Assembly: GCA_947303755.1 (NCBI GenBank)
Contig: CAMYZF010000032.1
Span: 1-12,473 of the forward strand
Direction of reading: 5' to 3'
Origin: an uncultured Erysipelotrichaceae bacterium
GTDB lineage: Bacteria > Bacillota_I > Bacilli_A > RFN20 > CAG-826
Length of the DNA stretch: 12,473 nt
A program made the translations under genes and the position numbers. Positions 1-7,129 of this stretch are shown here, piece after piece; position 1 is the stretch's first letter, and every line of letters starts with the position of its first letter. The notes beneath the pieces were generated by a model. The model was given only the letters and a program-made list of their open reading frames with translations. It was not told the DNA's origin and did not search any database.

Positions 1-2
1 AA

Positions 3-413
3 TGGCACTTTATGATGTATGACACTGATGATTCAAGTGCGATTCATTCCAAATGCCTTGTTAACGTCGACCCATTCCTTACCAGTGCGCACTGGAAAAG
101 CGGACCATTAGAAGATACTTGTTTACTTGGCTTAATGCTTTCAAAACTTATTCAAAATGCAACATTTAAGGCGTTGTTTAGAGAAACATTTATTAGAATT
201 GGTCAAAATAAATTCTCGCCTACGAATGTAAATAATTATTTAGATAACAAGATTGCTCTATTAAGCGAACCTATGGAAAAAAATTACAAACGTTTTGTAA
301 ATAATACTTATGACTCAACTTATTTTGTTAGCAAAGTTAATAAAATTAAAAGCTTCTTCCAAGATCGTTATAGTTATGCGCTTGGATTTTTAAACTTACA
401 TATTCCGGAATAA
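3..413 (+). CDS. CotH kinase family protein, C-terminal part (cut by window start)
   Basis: The reading frame is open to the window edge: codons before the first ATG at 12 read W-H-F, so the gene begins upstream and the ATG is not the true start. The visible 136 or so residues begin with WHFMMYDTDDS, which fits the conserved Y-D-x-D stretch of CotH-family atypical kinases. A helical tail follows with the family-like pattern of a 'F...FI.RI...L' segment and regularly spaced Asn, Lys and aromatic residues. CotH proteins phosphorylate spore-coat or surface proteins, and relatives in gut Firmicutes are often large secreted proteins with extra domains; which type this is cannot be told from the tail alone. 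The gene ends in TAA inside the poly-A stretch that serves as the U-tract of the opposing tRNA terminator. Family assignment is by motif recognition and is moderately sure. Confidence 0.6.
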   Translation, partial: WHFMMYDTDDSSAIHSKCLVNVDPFLTSAHWKSGPLEDTCLLGLMLSKLIQNATFKALFRETFIRIGQNKFSPTNVNNYLDNKIALLSEPMEKNYKRFVNNTYDSTYFVSKVNKIKSFFQDRYSYALGFLNLHIPE

Positions 414-432
414 AAAAAGTGCCATTGGCACT
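412..432 (-). terminator. Rho-independent terminator of the tRNA-Asp/tRNA-Gly unit
   Basis: Read on the minus strand, AGTGCC-AAT-GGCACT forms a perfect 6-bp stem with a 3-nt loop, followed directly by seven T residues. It lies 11 bases beyond the CCA end of tRNA-Gly. There is no T-run on the + side, so it should act only on minus-strand transcripts. Its T-tract overlaps the stop codon of the convergent CotH-family gene. Confidence 0.85.
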
Positions 433-443
433 CAATAATCTAA

Positions 444-517
444 TGGAGCAGGCGGCGGGAATCGAACCCGTATAATCAGCTTGGAAGGCTGATGTTCTAC
501 CACTGAACTACGCCTGC
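444..517 (-). tRNA. tRNA-Gly (anticodon TCC)
   Basis: The minus strand folds into a 74-nt cloverleaf: acceptor GCAGGCG/CGCCTGC, D arm GTTC-AGTGGTA-GAAC, anticodon arm TCAGC-CTTCCAA-GCTGA with anticodon TCC, a 4-nt variable loop, a T arm with loop TTCGATT, discriminator T and an encoded CCA. TCC reads GGA and, by wobble, other glycine codons. The outermost T-stem pair (A against C) is a mismatch; the other four pairs are intact. It lies 4 nt downstream of tRNA-Asp in the same transcript and just before a terminator. Confidence 0.95.
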
Positions 518-521
518 ATCA

Positions 522-596
522 TGGCGGATCATACGAGAGTCGAACTCGTCTCGCCTCCGTGACAGGGAGGCATCATAGCCGATAGACCAATGATCC
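522..596 (-). tRNA. tRNA-Asp (anticodon GTC)
   Basis: The minus strand gives a 75-nt cloverleaf: acceptor GGATCAT/ATGATCC, anticodon arm CCTCC-CTGTCAC-GGAGG with anticodon GTC, a 4-nt variable loop, T arm ACGAG-TTCGACT-CTCGT, discriminator G (the aspartate identity base) and an encoded CCA. The D stem is weak (GTCT/TGAT, with one G-U pair and one T-T mismatch). It precedes tRNA-Gly with a 4-nt spacer, so the two are surely processed from one precursor. Confidence 0.94.
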
Positions 597-613
597 ACTC
601 AAGCGTCAAAAAT

Positions 614-622
614 ATTATCACA
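614..622 (-). promoter_or_regulatory. Possible extended -10 promoter for the tRNA pair
   Basis: On the minus strand TGTGATAAT (extended TG plus GATAAT, 5 of 6 to TATAAT) would start transcription about 10 nt before tRNA-Asp. No convincing -35 hexamer lies 16-18 nt upstream. Since no terminator separates trxA from the tRNAs, read-through from trxA is the alternative source of the tRNA transcript. Confidence 0.35.
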
Positions 623-648
623 TCTTTATTTAATATAAAAGAAGGTAA

Positions 649-948
649 TTAAGAAAATAATTTTTTGAGAGCTTCTAGAGGCATATAGCCCATTTCGCGT
701 TTAACCATCTTGCCATTTTCTAAAATCACTAAAGTTGGTATAGACATTACTCTATAGATTCTGGCTAAGTCGCTGAGTTCATCAACATCGATTTTTAAGA
801 TTTTAATGTTAACTTCTTTATCGAGTTGTTCGAGAACTGGCGCGAGCATTTGGCATGGTCCACACCACGTAGCGAAGAAATCTACTAAGACTTTTCCGCT
901 AGCGATTTCTTTGTTGAATTGATCGACAGATTTAATGTGTATAATCAT
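649..948 (-). CDS. trxA: Thioredoxin
   Basis: This 99-residue single-domain cytoplasmic thioredoxin reduces protein disulfides and is recycled by thioredoxin reductase, which is not in the window. Visible signatures are the redox motif WCGPC at residues 28-32, the buried Asp before it (V-D-F-F-A, D23) and the cis-proline loop S-I-P-T around P71. The protein is slightly shorter than the usual 105 or so residues and lacks an export signal. The ATG at 948 is chosen because AGGAG lies just upstream on the minus strand and overlaps the TAG stop of the TraX-family gene, giving tight coupling in one operon. No terminator is seen between its stop and tRNA-Asp 52 bases downstream. Identity is essentially certain; whether it is the main cellular thioredoxin is not known. 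Confidence 0.95.
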   Translation of the reverse strand: MIIHIKSVDQFNKEIASGKVLVDFFATWCGPCQMLAPVLEQLDKEVNIKILKIDVDELSDLARIYRVMSIPTLVILENGKMVKREMGYMPLEALKKLFS

Positions 949-957
949 AGTTTTCTC

Positions 958-1824
958 CTAACCTATTAAATAGAAAATCAAGTAGATAATAACCAAGTGT
1001 AGTGGAAAATACAAATAAGATGCATATTGAAACCATTTTGATTTGTAGCCACGTTTTCCGTTAAACAACATGATGAATGGAATCGATAGCAAAGCCCATG
1101 TTTCAGAATAGGATTCAATGTTTACCCCATATATATCGCAGTTTGGTATTTTAGCGATTAAATAGATGACGACTACTGCGAATAAAACCGCGAATGAATA
1201 ACAAAGATTTAGATAAAATCTAAATGTTGTCTTATTCTCATAGCCATCTTCATCCATATGATATGTTTCAAATAGCTTCTTTAAAAGTGGATAAGAATAA
1301 TACATCATCACGGCGATTATTAATCCAAAGATTGAATAGCCACTTCTAAGATAAACCGGGAACCAACTTATTGTTAGATCTGATTGTCTTTCTACTATCT
1401 CTAAAACAAAGGAAAGAATAACTAGTCCTAAAGGAATTAACGCTAAGAAAGAAGTTTTGTCTCGTTTAGACAAAAGATATAAGAAAGTTCCATAGCATAG
1501 TAAATCTAATAGCGGTGAATACGCACCTTCAAAAGAATTATCGATGAAGTTGGTGATGACTATTTGGGCTAGCAAAACAATTGTAGCGACAATACCTAGC
1601 CTTAAAGCGTACTTAGGATAACTATGAGTTCTTCTAACTCCAACAACGAGCATTAAAACAAATAGTGGAAAAGCGAAGCGACCCAATAATCTAAAGATTT
1701 CTCCTGTTCTATAGGCGGCTTCAGATTCCATCTGCACCAAAAAGATTCCAATATGATCTAGAGTCATTAGGAAAAAGGCGATGATTTTTAAAATGAAGCT
1801 ATCGATGAAGAAAATCTTTTTCAT
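958..1824 (-). CDS. TraX-family integral membrane protein
   Basis: A 288-residue polytopic membrane protein with about eight hydrophobic segments. The N-terminus has the TraX family signature, LKIIAFFLMTLDHIG at residues 12-26 (with D23 and H24), followed by LLGRFAFPLFVLMLVVGVRRT around residues 46-66 and a C-terminal FPLHLVIIYLI-type segment. TraX was first described as the F-plasmid pilin N-acetylase, and the family is widespread as chromosomal genes in Firmicutes with unproven acyltransferase-like roles. Nothing nearby is conjugative, so a pilin role is unlikely here. It sits 2 nt after the CPBP protease stop and directly before trxA. No ribosome binding site precedes its ATG, so translation probably relies on coupling to the upstream stop codon. 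Family call is good; substrate unknown. Confidence 0.82.
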   Translation of the reverse strand: MKKIFFIDSFILKIIAFFLMTLDHIGIFLVQMESEAAYRTGEIFRLLGRFAFPLFVLMLVVGVRRTHSYPKYALRLGIVATIVLLAQIVITNFIDNSFEGAYSPLLDLLCYGTFLYLLSKRDKTSFLALIPLGLVILSFVLEIVERQSDLTISWFPVYLRSGYSIFGLIIAVMMYYSYPLLKKLFETYHMDEDGYENKTTFRFYLNLCYSFAVLFAVVVIYLIAKIPNCDIYGVNIESYSETWALLSIPFIMLFNGKRGYKSKWFQYASYLYFPLHLVIIYLIFYLIG

Positions 1825-1826
1825 AA

Positions 1827-2588
1827 TTATTTAAAATTACTAATTATTGTCGCTAGTACTGAGAATAGATTATTGGTGATATGAGCCGCTGCGCTACTAG
1901 CTAGACCATATCTATGATATAAGAAACAGAATGTTCCAGCAGCAAAAGCGTAAAACGGAATGTTTAATAATTCATTTGTTAGATTTGAAGTTGTGAAATC
2001 AAAATGAATTAAAGTAAACACGATGATTGTGACAATATACGCTAATGAAATATGAACTCTTTTTAATAAAGAGAATAATCCGACACGATATGTTAATTCT
2101 TCAACAACTGGACCAACTAGAGCAAAAATAACAATGCTAGTGAATGGGAAGTCTGTAACCATCGTATTTAAAGAACTTTCATTCGCATTATCACTTATGG
2201 AAACATTCAAAATGTTTAAAATCGAATTGTAAGTAATGTTAAAAACAAGTATTGCTGAAAAACCAATTGCGGCGGCAACATAAGGTTTCCAACCTTTAAA
2301 TGATTTTAAGAATTCTTCGACGTCACCTTGGATTAAGCAGATGAAGACGACAAAAACAATTAAGTAAGCCGCACCATTCATAAACATATTTACACCTGTT
2401 GAGGAAATAAATATGGAATAATCATACGGATTTGGATAAGCACTTTTTCCATATAAAACAACCGCGACTTCTAAAAGAAGAGAAGTAACGGTTAAGCCAA
2501 TGAAACCAAGCAAAAAGAAAACCAACTGCTTCCAAAGTTTGATATCAGTTGTTGGTGTTAGTCTTAATCCGTTCCTAATGTTTTGCAT
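1827..2588 (-). CDS. CPBP family intramembrane metalloprotease (CAAX protease / Abi type)
   Basis: A 253-residue membrane protein with several hydrophobic helices and the three motifs of the CPBP (CAAX protease and bacteriocin-processing) family: EELTYR at 163-168 (E163, E164, R168), F-x-x-x-H at 191-195 (H195) and H-x-x-x-N at 236-240. All the expected metal-binding and catalytic residues are present, so it is predicted to be active. Bacterial members process peptides or confer self-immunity to bacteriocins, but no bacteriocin or prenylated-protein gene is visible here. It is the first gene of a minus-strand unit with the TraX-family gene and trxA. Its ATG lacks a Shine-Dalgarno sequence and sits 8 nt after a TATAAT box, so the mRNA is probably leaderless. 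Substrate not predictable. Confidence 0.88.
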   Translation of the reverse strand: MQNIRNGLRLTPTTDIKLWKQLVFFLLGFIGLTVTSLLLEVAVVLYGKSAYPNPYDYSIFISSTGVNMFMNGAAYLIVFVVFICLIQGDVEEFLKSFKGWKPYVAAAIGFSAILVFNITYNSILNILNVSISDNANESSLNTMVTDFPFTSIVIFALVGPVVEELTYRVGLFSLLKRVHISLAYIVTIIVFTLIHFDFTTSNLTNELLNIPFYAFAAGTFCFLYHRYGLASSAAAHITNNLFSVLATIISNFK

Positions 2589-2596
2589 TGGAATTG

Positions 2597-2602
2597 ATTA
2601 TA
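2597..2602 (-). promoter_or_regulatory. -10 box (TATAAT) of the CPBP-TraX-trxA unit
   Basis: A perfect TATAAT on the minus strand ends 8 nt before the CPBP protease ATG at 2588. A start 7-9 nt downstream falls on or next to the A of the ATG, so no room remains for a ribosome binding site. The -35 position falls on the opposing promoter's -10 box and matches TTGACA poorly. Confidence 0.7.
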
Positions 2603-2621
2603 CTATTTTAATCTGAAAAAG

Positions 2622-2627
2622 TATAAT
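2622..2627 (+). promoter_or_regulatory. -10 box (TATAAT) of the yigZ-pepP-glpK unit
   Basis: A perfect TATAAT ends 8 nt before the YigZ ATG at 2636. With GTATAAT here and ATTATAC at 2597-2603 it forms a 7-bp mirror arrangement around a short centre, so both divergent promoters have the same geometry. The predicted start is on or within two bases of the ATG. No -35 consensus is visible at the normal spacing. Confidence 0.7.
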
Positions 2628-2635
2628 AAGACATA

Positions 2636-3229
2636 ATGTACACAGTTTTAGAGAGAAACGAAATTACCTTAGTTAGAGATCGCTCATCATTTATTGGTGT
2701 GCTTATTCACGCTACATCGGTTGAATCGATAAAACAGTATTTGCTGGATATTAGAAAACAGTATCCGAAAGCGAAACATTATTGCTATGCCTACGTAGTA
2801 GGTAATCAAAAGAAATGTAGTGATGATGGTGAACCCGCTAAGACTGCAGGACGTCCTCTTCTTGAACTTTTAGAAAGAAAAGAAATGGACGAAGTATTAT
2901 TGATTGTCGTGAGATATTTTGGTGGAGTACTATTAGGTGCATCTAGACTTATGTCCACATATCTAGAAACTGGCGTTAATGTTATTAACTCTAGCGACAT
3001 CGTCGCTATTGAAGAAAAATATGTTTATCACATGTCTTTAAGTTATAAGGAATTTGATGAACTTAAGCGATTATCCAAAAAGTTACAATTTTCTTTTGAA
3101 AATGTAACATATAACGATAGAATTAATGTAGATGTTCTCGCTGATGAAAAAACAGGAGAAGAATTAGCTAATTATTATCCTCATTCATCAATTGAAGTGA
3201 TGGGTAAAAGAAAGATGTATAGAAGGTAG
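2636..3229 (+). CDS. yigZ: YigZ / IMPACT family protein
   Basis: A 197-residue cytoplasmic protein of the YigZ/IMPACT (UPF0029) family. The N-terminal domain shows KAKHYCYAYVVG near residues 45-56, SDDGEPAKTAG at 62-72 and VVRYFGG at 92-97; the C-terminal part, from about residue 130, fits the small ferredoxin-like DUF1949 domain. Length is close to the usual 200-210. Family members are linked to translation or ribosome-associated functions (the eukaryotic IMPACT binds GCN1), but the bacterial role is not settled. The start is firm: the family begins only about 18 residues before the SSFI segment, and the ATG sits 8 nt after TATAAT with no Shine-Dalgarno sequence, implying leaderless translation. 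It is followed after 4 nt by pepP. Confidence 0.92.
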   Translation: MYTVLERNEITLVRDRSSFIGVLIHATSVESIKQYLLDIRKQYPKAKHYCYAYVVGNQKKCSDDGEPAKTAGRPLLELLERKEMDEVLLIVVRYFGGVLLGASRLMSTYLETGVNVINSSDIVAIEEKYVYHMSLSYKEFDELKRLSKKLQFSFENVTYNDRINVDVLADEKTGEELANYYPHSSIEVMGKRKMYRR

Positions 3230-3233
3230 AAAT

Positions 3234-4496
3234 ATGATTAAAGCACAAGAATACGAACAAAGACGTGAAAAATTGTTTGAAAAATTAGATGATGGTTCAA
3301 TTACCATTCTTTTTGCTGGTGTTGGTAAAAAAAGAAGTGGTGATCAGGATTATGATTTTTGTGTTAATCGTAATTTCTATTATTTAACAGGTATCGAACA
3401 AGAAAACTCCATATTGATGCTCGTTAAAGCTGATGGAGAAACCTCAACCTATCTATTTATCGATGAGAAAAATGAAAAAGAAGAGAAATGGTTAGGAATT
3501 AAACTTGTTGATGATCAAGCTAGAGAAATCTCAAATATCCAAAATGTTTGTCTAAGAAGCTCTTTTGAAGGCAAACTTGACGTTGCTTTAGGTAAAGGAA
3601 TGACTCATTTTGGAGAAATTAAAAAGATTTATCTCGATTTAGAGAAAGAATTAAAGATTGATGAATGTAAATCCACCAATGAATTTAAACAAGAGCTTTT
3701 AAGCAAATATCCAAACATTATTATTGAAGATGTCTATAGCAAGATAATGAAGCTTAGAATTATAAAATCCCCTGCAGAAATTGAATTAATTCGTGATGCA
3801 ATTCACACAACAGATGTGGCTTTACGCAATGTTTTGAGCAAAATGCAAACTGGTAGATTCGAATACAATTTACGCAACATTTTCGAATTTACAGTTAAAG
3901 AAGATTTGAATGCAACCTTAGCTTTCCCATCAATTGTTGCAGGTGGTAAAAACGCTGTGATTCTTCATTATCCAAATGCCCAAGATATTTTAAAAGAAAA
4001 TGATTTAGTGCTTCTAGATGTTGGCGCATGTAAAGGAAATTATTGCGCCGATATTTCTAGAACCTATCCAATTAGTGGTAAATATAATGAACTCCAAGCT
4101 AAGATTTATTCAATCGTTTTAAATTGTAATAAACAAACTGCAAAATTCATTCGTCCAGGAATCTTATTAAAAGAAGTCCAGCAATTTGCCTTGGATTTTT
4201 TGGCTGAAGAATGTTTCGCTCAAGGCTTAATTGCATCAAAAGAAGATATTCGCAGAGTTTATTATCACAGTGTTTCTCACCATCTAGGCTTAGATACACA
4301 TGATGGAAATGATCGTGACTCCGTACTTGAACCAGGTATGGTTATTACTTGCGAGCCCGGCTTATATTTCAAGGAATATGGAATTGGTGTTCGTATTGAA
4401 GACGATGTTTTAGTAACCCAAGACGGAAGTGACGTCTTGTCAAAAGACGTTATGAAAGAAATCGATGAAATCGAAACAATTTTGAGGGACAAATAA
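3234..4496 (+). CDS. pepP: Xaa-Pro aminopeptidase (peptidase M24B)
   Basis: A 420-residue cytoplasmic dimetal aminopeptidase that releases the N-terminal residue before proline. Residues 5-130 or so fit the AMP_N creatinase-like domain (F-Y-Y-L-T-G at 48-53), and residues 180-415 the pita-bread M24 domain. The metal ligands are all visible: D262 (LLDVGA), D273 (ADISRT), H349 (SHHLGLDTHD), E374 (CEPGLYF) and E389 (VRIEDD); H356 matches the second active-site His. Length is typical of PepP. A GAAGG ribosome binding site overlaps the yigZ stop, and the gene's own TAA overlaps the glpK ATG by one base (TAATG), so translation of glpK is coupled to it. It probably serves peptide catabolism. Confident call. 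Confidence 0.94.
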   Translation: MIKAQEYEQRREKLFEKLDDGSITILFAGVGKKRSGDQDYDFCVNRNFYYLTGIEQENSILMLVKADGETSTYLFIDEKNEKEEKWLGIKLVDDQAREISNIQNVCLRSSFEGKLDVALGKGMTHFGEIKKIYLDLEKELKIDECKSTNEFKQELLSKYPNIIIEDVYSKIMKLRIIKSPAEIELIRDAIHTTDVALRNVLSKMQTGRFEYNLRNIFEFTVKEDLNATLAFPSIVAGGKNAVILHYPNAQDILKENDLVLLDVGACKGNYCADISRTYPISGKYNELQAKIYSIVLNCNKQTAKFIRPGILLKEVQQFALDFLAEECFAQGLIASKEDIRRVYYHSVSHHLGLDTHDGNDRDSVLEPGMVITCEPGLYFKEYGIGVRIEDDVLVTQDGSDVLSKDVMKEIDEIETILRDK

Positions 4497-5980
4497 TGGA
4501 AAAGTATATTTTATCTATTGATCAAGGCACAACTTCTTCACGCGCAATTTTGTTTGATAAAAAAGGTGAAATTGCTGCGACTGCTCAAGAAGAAGTATCT
4601 TTAATTTATCCTCACGAAGGTTGGGTTGAGGCTGATCCTCTTTTGATTTGGATTAGTGTGGTTAATGTTGTTAACGAATGTTTAATCAAGGCCAATGCAA
4701 CCTGGAATGAAATCGATTCAATCGGTATTACAAACCAACGTGAAACAACCGTGGTTTGGGATAAAGAAAGTGGTCGACCAATTTATAACGCAATTATTTG
4801 GCAATCACGTCAATCAAGCGAGATTTGCGACGATTTTAAAGATAAAGAAGAGCTTATTCACAATAAAACTGGCTTACTAATTAATCCATTTTTCTCAGCT
4901 TCAAAACTAAAATTCATTTTGGATAAAATTCCTGGAAGTAGAGAAAAAGCTAAAAAAGGTAAATTATTATTTGGCACAATTGATTCTTGGCTTGTATATC
5001 GTTTAACTAATGGAGCGGTTCACGCTACCGATACAACTAATGCTAGTAGAACCATGCTTTATAACATCTTTGAACTTAAATGGGATGAAGAATTACTCAA
5101 ATTATTCAACATTCCAAAAGAGATGCTTCCAAAGGTTCTTCCATCTGTTTGTGATTACGGTGCTGCAAGCTATTTTACTAAGAAAGTACACATCAACGCG
5201 GTAGCTGGCGACCAACATGCATCACTATTTGGACATACTTGTTTTGAAAAAGGTGAATGCAAGAATACCTATGGTACCGGTTGCTTCATGCTTATGAATA
5301 CAGGCGAAAAACCAATTCTTTCAAACAAAGGTTTATTAACAACTATTGCTTGGAATGTTGATGGCAAGATCAATTACGCTTTAGAAGGTTCTGTCTTTAT
5401 TGGTGGAGCTGTTATTCAATGGCTTCGTGATGGATTAAAGTGCATTTCAACTGCTCCAGAAGTTAATGATATGGCTGCACTAGTCGAAGATAATGGCGGT
5501 GTTTATTTTGTTCCAGCTTTTGTGGGACTAGGAACTCCATATTGGGACAACGATGTCCGTGGAACAATCTTTGGTTTAACTAGAGCTACTACTGAAAGTC
5601 ATATTTGCCGTGCGGCGCTTGAATCGATCGCTTTCCAATCAAAAGATGTGTTTGATGTTATGGAAAAAGAATCTGGTATAAAGCTTCAATCTTTACAAGT
5701 TGATGGCGGTGCATCAAATAGTGATTATTTAATGCAATTCCAGTCTAATATTTTGCAAATCAATATCGAAAAACCGTGTTGCACCGAATCAACAGCATTA
5801 GGTGTTGCTTATATGGCGGGATATAAATCAAAGTTTTTCCGTTCATTAGACGATATTGCAAGGATGCGCTGTATCGCTAAATCATTTACTCCAAAAGTCA
5901 GCAAAGAAACAGCAGTAAAAGCATGTAAATATTGGGAAACTGCAGTGAAATCCGCAAGAACTTTCAAACTTCCAAAATAA
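4496..5980 (+). CDS. glpK: Glycerol kinase
   Basis: A 494-residue FGGY-family kinase that makes sn-glycerol 3-phosphate from glycerol and ATP in the cytoplasm. It carries the phosphate-1 loop DQGTTSSR (9-16), QRETTVVW (81-88), IIWQSRQ (100-106), AGDQHASLFGH with the catalytic-base position D239, the NTYGTG loop (257-262) and the C-terminal FGGY signature around 401-420 (VDGGASNSDYLMQFQ). Length is normal. Firmicutes GlpK is often activated by HPr phosphorylation of a histidine lying a short way before the GDQ motif; here the stretch before GDQ reads AASYFTKKVHINAVAG, and that histidine does not seem to be at the usual place (from memory of relatives, so tentative). A GAGGGA site lies 6 nt before the ATG. 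No glpF or glpD/glpO gene is nearby, so glycerol uptake and G3P oxidation must be encoded elsewhere. Confidence 0.96.
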   Translation: MEKYILSIDQGTTSSRAILFDKKGEIAATAQEEVSLIYPHEGWVEADPLLIWISVVNVVNECLIKANATWNEIDSIGITNQRETTVVWDKESGRPIYNAIIWQSRQSSEICDDFKDKEELIHNKTGLLINPFFSASKLKFILDKIPGSREKAKKGKLLFGTIDSWLVYRLTNGAVHATDTTNASRTMLYNIFELKWDEELLKLFNIPKEMLPKVLPSVCDYGAASYFTKKVHINAVAGDQHASLFGHTCFEKGECKNTYGTGCFMLMNTGEKPILSNKGLLTTIAWNVDGKINYALEGSVFIGGAVIQWLRDGLKCISTAPEVNDMAALVEDNGGVYFVPAFVGLGTPYWDNDVRGTIFGLTRATTESHICRAALESIAFQSKDVFDVMEKESGIKLQSLQVDGGASNSDYLMQFQSNILQINIEKPCCTESTALGVAYMAGYKSKFFRSLDDIARMRCIAKSFTPKVSKETAVKACKYWETAVKSARTFKLPK

Positions 5981-5986
5981 GACAAT

Positions 5987-7090
5987 ATGAATGAAAATAA
6001 GCTAAATCGTGAACAATTTGATCAACTTTATGAACAATTAAGAGTGCCTGCTCAAATTAATAAAAATGAGATTTTTGAATGCTACGAATTTGCTTTTGAA
6101 AATGCGATTAAATTATCTGATAATAACGTTTTTGGCAAATCGGTGCCAATTAATAGTGTGGCTCTTGTTCTTTACCTAATTAATGAATATGGATTTTTCT
6201 TTTCGATTAATAAAGATGTTAAAGATAAGGATGATGCTTTATCCAAAATTGTTTCTGTTGCTTTAGATAAATATTTCACCAACGAACATCTTGATTATAA
6301 AAACGATCAATTCACCAATAGATTTTCTCCCGCAATATCGACAATTGAATTATATTTGAATTTCATTTTAGGAATTTTAAAGAAATTTCCTCAAAAGAAT
6401 CCTTCTGAAACTTTACTTGTTGATATGGCTAATAAAGCTTTCAAAATTTCGAAAGCCATCATTGAGTTAATGATTAAAGGCTTTGAAACAGAAGCATTTT
6501 CTACTTGGCGAACACTTCATGAAAATGAGTGTATTCTCCTTCTTGTTGATAAATATGGCGATAAAGTCGTCCAAAGTTATCTAAAACATCTTCGTTATGC
6601 TTTAGCATATAGAGGTGCACTGCGTAGTAAAGAAGAAACCGATGATGAGTTCGTAAAAATCAAAGAAGATATGAAAAATCTTGGCTTAAAGAGCAAAGAT
6701 ATGAAGAAGTTTATCGAATATGGTTGGCTAACTGCAATCGATAATTATAACGAAGATATGCAATTTAAATTTAATTTTAGAGACGGAGTGGAACGTTTAG
6801 CAGGCCTTTCCAATTATTCAAAGATATACGAAATGGCTTCTGAAATCGCTCATTCATCTCCTTTATTAATTTATTCACGTTCTCAATATTATTACCATTT
6901 AACCATTTTAAATTTGTATGAATCATTCTTCAGGTTAGAGAAGATATTTAGTGAGCTATATCTTAACCGTATTGATAAACAAGAAGCGCAAAGATACATT
7001 ATCATGCGCAATGTCTACTATTCGTCTTTGGTTCTCATCCATCAAAACGAATCGCGAATATTCATTGAAAAATCAAATAAACAAGCATAA
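5987..7090 (+). CDS. DUF5677-like protein of unknown function
   Basis: A 367-residue soluble, strongly helical protein without signal peptide or clear membrane span. The middle shows AIIELMIKGFETEAFSTWR (158-175) followed by TLHENECILLL, then a long helical part and, near residues 285-298, S-E-I-A-H-S-S-P. The combination of a helix with 'G...EA...WRTLHE' and a later 'Y...S...HSS' motif resembles the DUF5677 family, whose function is unknown. The conserved Arg, Glu and His suggest an internal polar site, but I infer no reaction from them. It starts 6 nt after glpK without a Shine-Dalgarno sequence, so it is probably translated by coupling, and it ends the operon at a hairpin terminator. The family call is by pattern memory only. 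Confidence 0.55.
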   Translation: MNENKLNREQFDQLYEQLRVPAQINKNEIFECYEFAFENAIKLSDNNVFGKSVPINSVALVLYLINEYGFFFSINKDVKDKDDALSKIVSVALDKYFTNEHLDYKNDQFTNRFSPAISTIELYLNFILGILKKFPQKNPSETLLVDMANKAFKISKAIIELMIKGFETEAFSTWRTLHENECILLLVDKYGDKVVQSYLKHLRYALAYRGALRSKEETDDEFVKIKEDMKNLGLKSKDMKKFIEYGWLTAIDNYNEDMQFKFNFRDGVERLAGLSNYSKIYEMASEIAHSSPLLIYSRSQYYYHLTILNLYESFFRLEKIFSELYLNRIDKQEAQRYIIMRNVYYSSLVLIHQNESRIFIEKSNKQA

Positions 7091-7120
7091 AAAAAGACCT
7101 ACTCAGTAGGTCTTTAATTT
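7089..7120. terminator. Bidirectional Rho-independent terminator
   Basis: AAAGACCTAC-TCA-GTAGGTCTTT is a perfect 10-bp stem with a 3-nt loop. Seven A residues precede it (a U-tract for minus-strand transcripts), and a T-rich TTTAATTT tail follows for plus-strand transcripts. It lies between the convergent stops of the DUF5677-like gene and the nucleoside kinase gene. The minus direction has the better U-tract. Confidence 0.9.
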
Positions 7121-7129
7121 AAGTTTTTC

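Noticed and set aside
958..1824. TraX-family gene as evidence of a conjugative or integrative element
   Set aside because: No relaxase, type IV secretion, integrase, or repeat boundaries are visible; TraX homologs are common chromosomal genes.
4695..5204. Short + strand frames within glpK
   Set aside because: Shifted frames of a complete, well-conserved glycerol kinase; no independent start signals.
5973..5986. CAAAAT 8 nt before the DUF5677-like ATG as a fourth leaderless promoter
   Set aside because: Only 4 of 6 match TATAAT, no -35 box, and it lies within the glpK end; coupling to glpK explains the missing ribosome site better.
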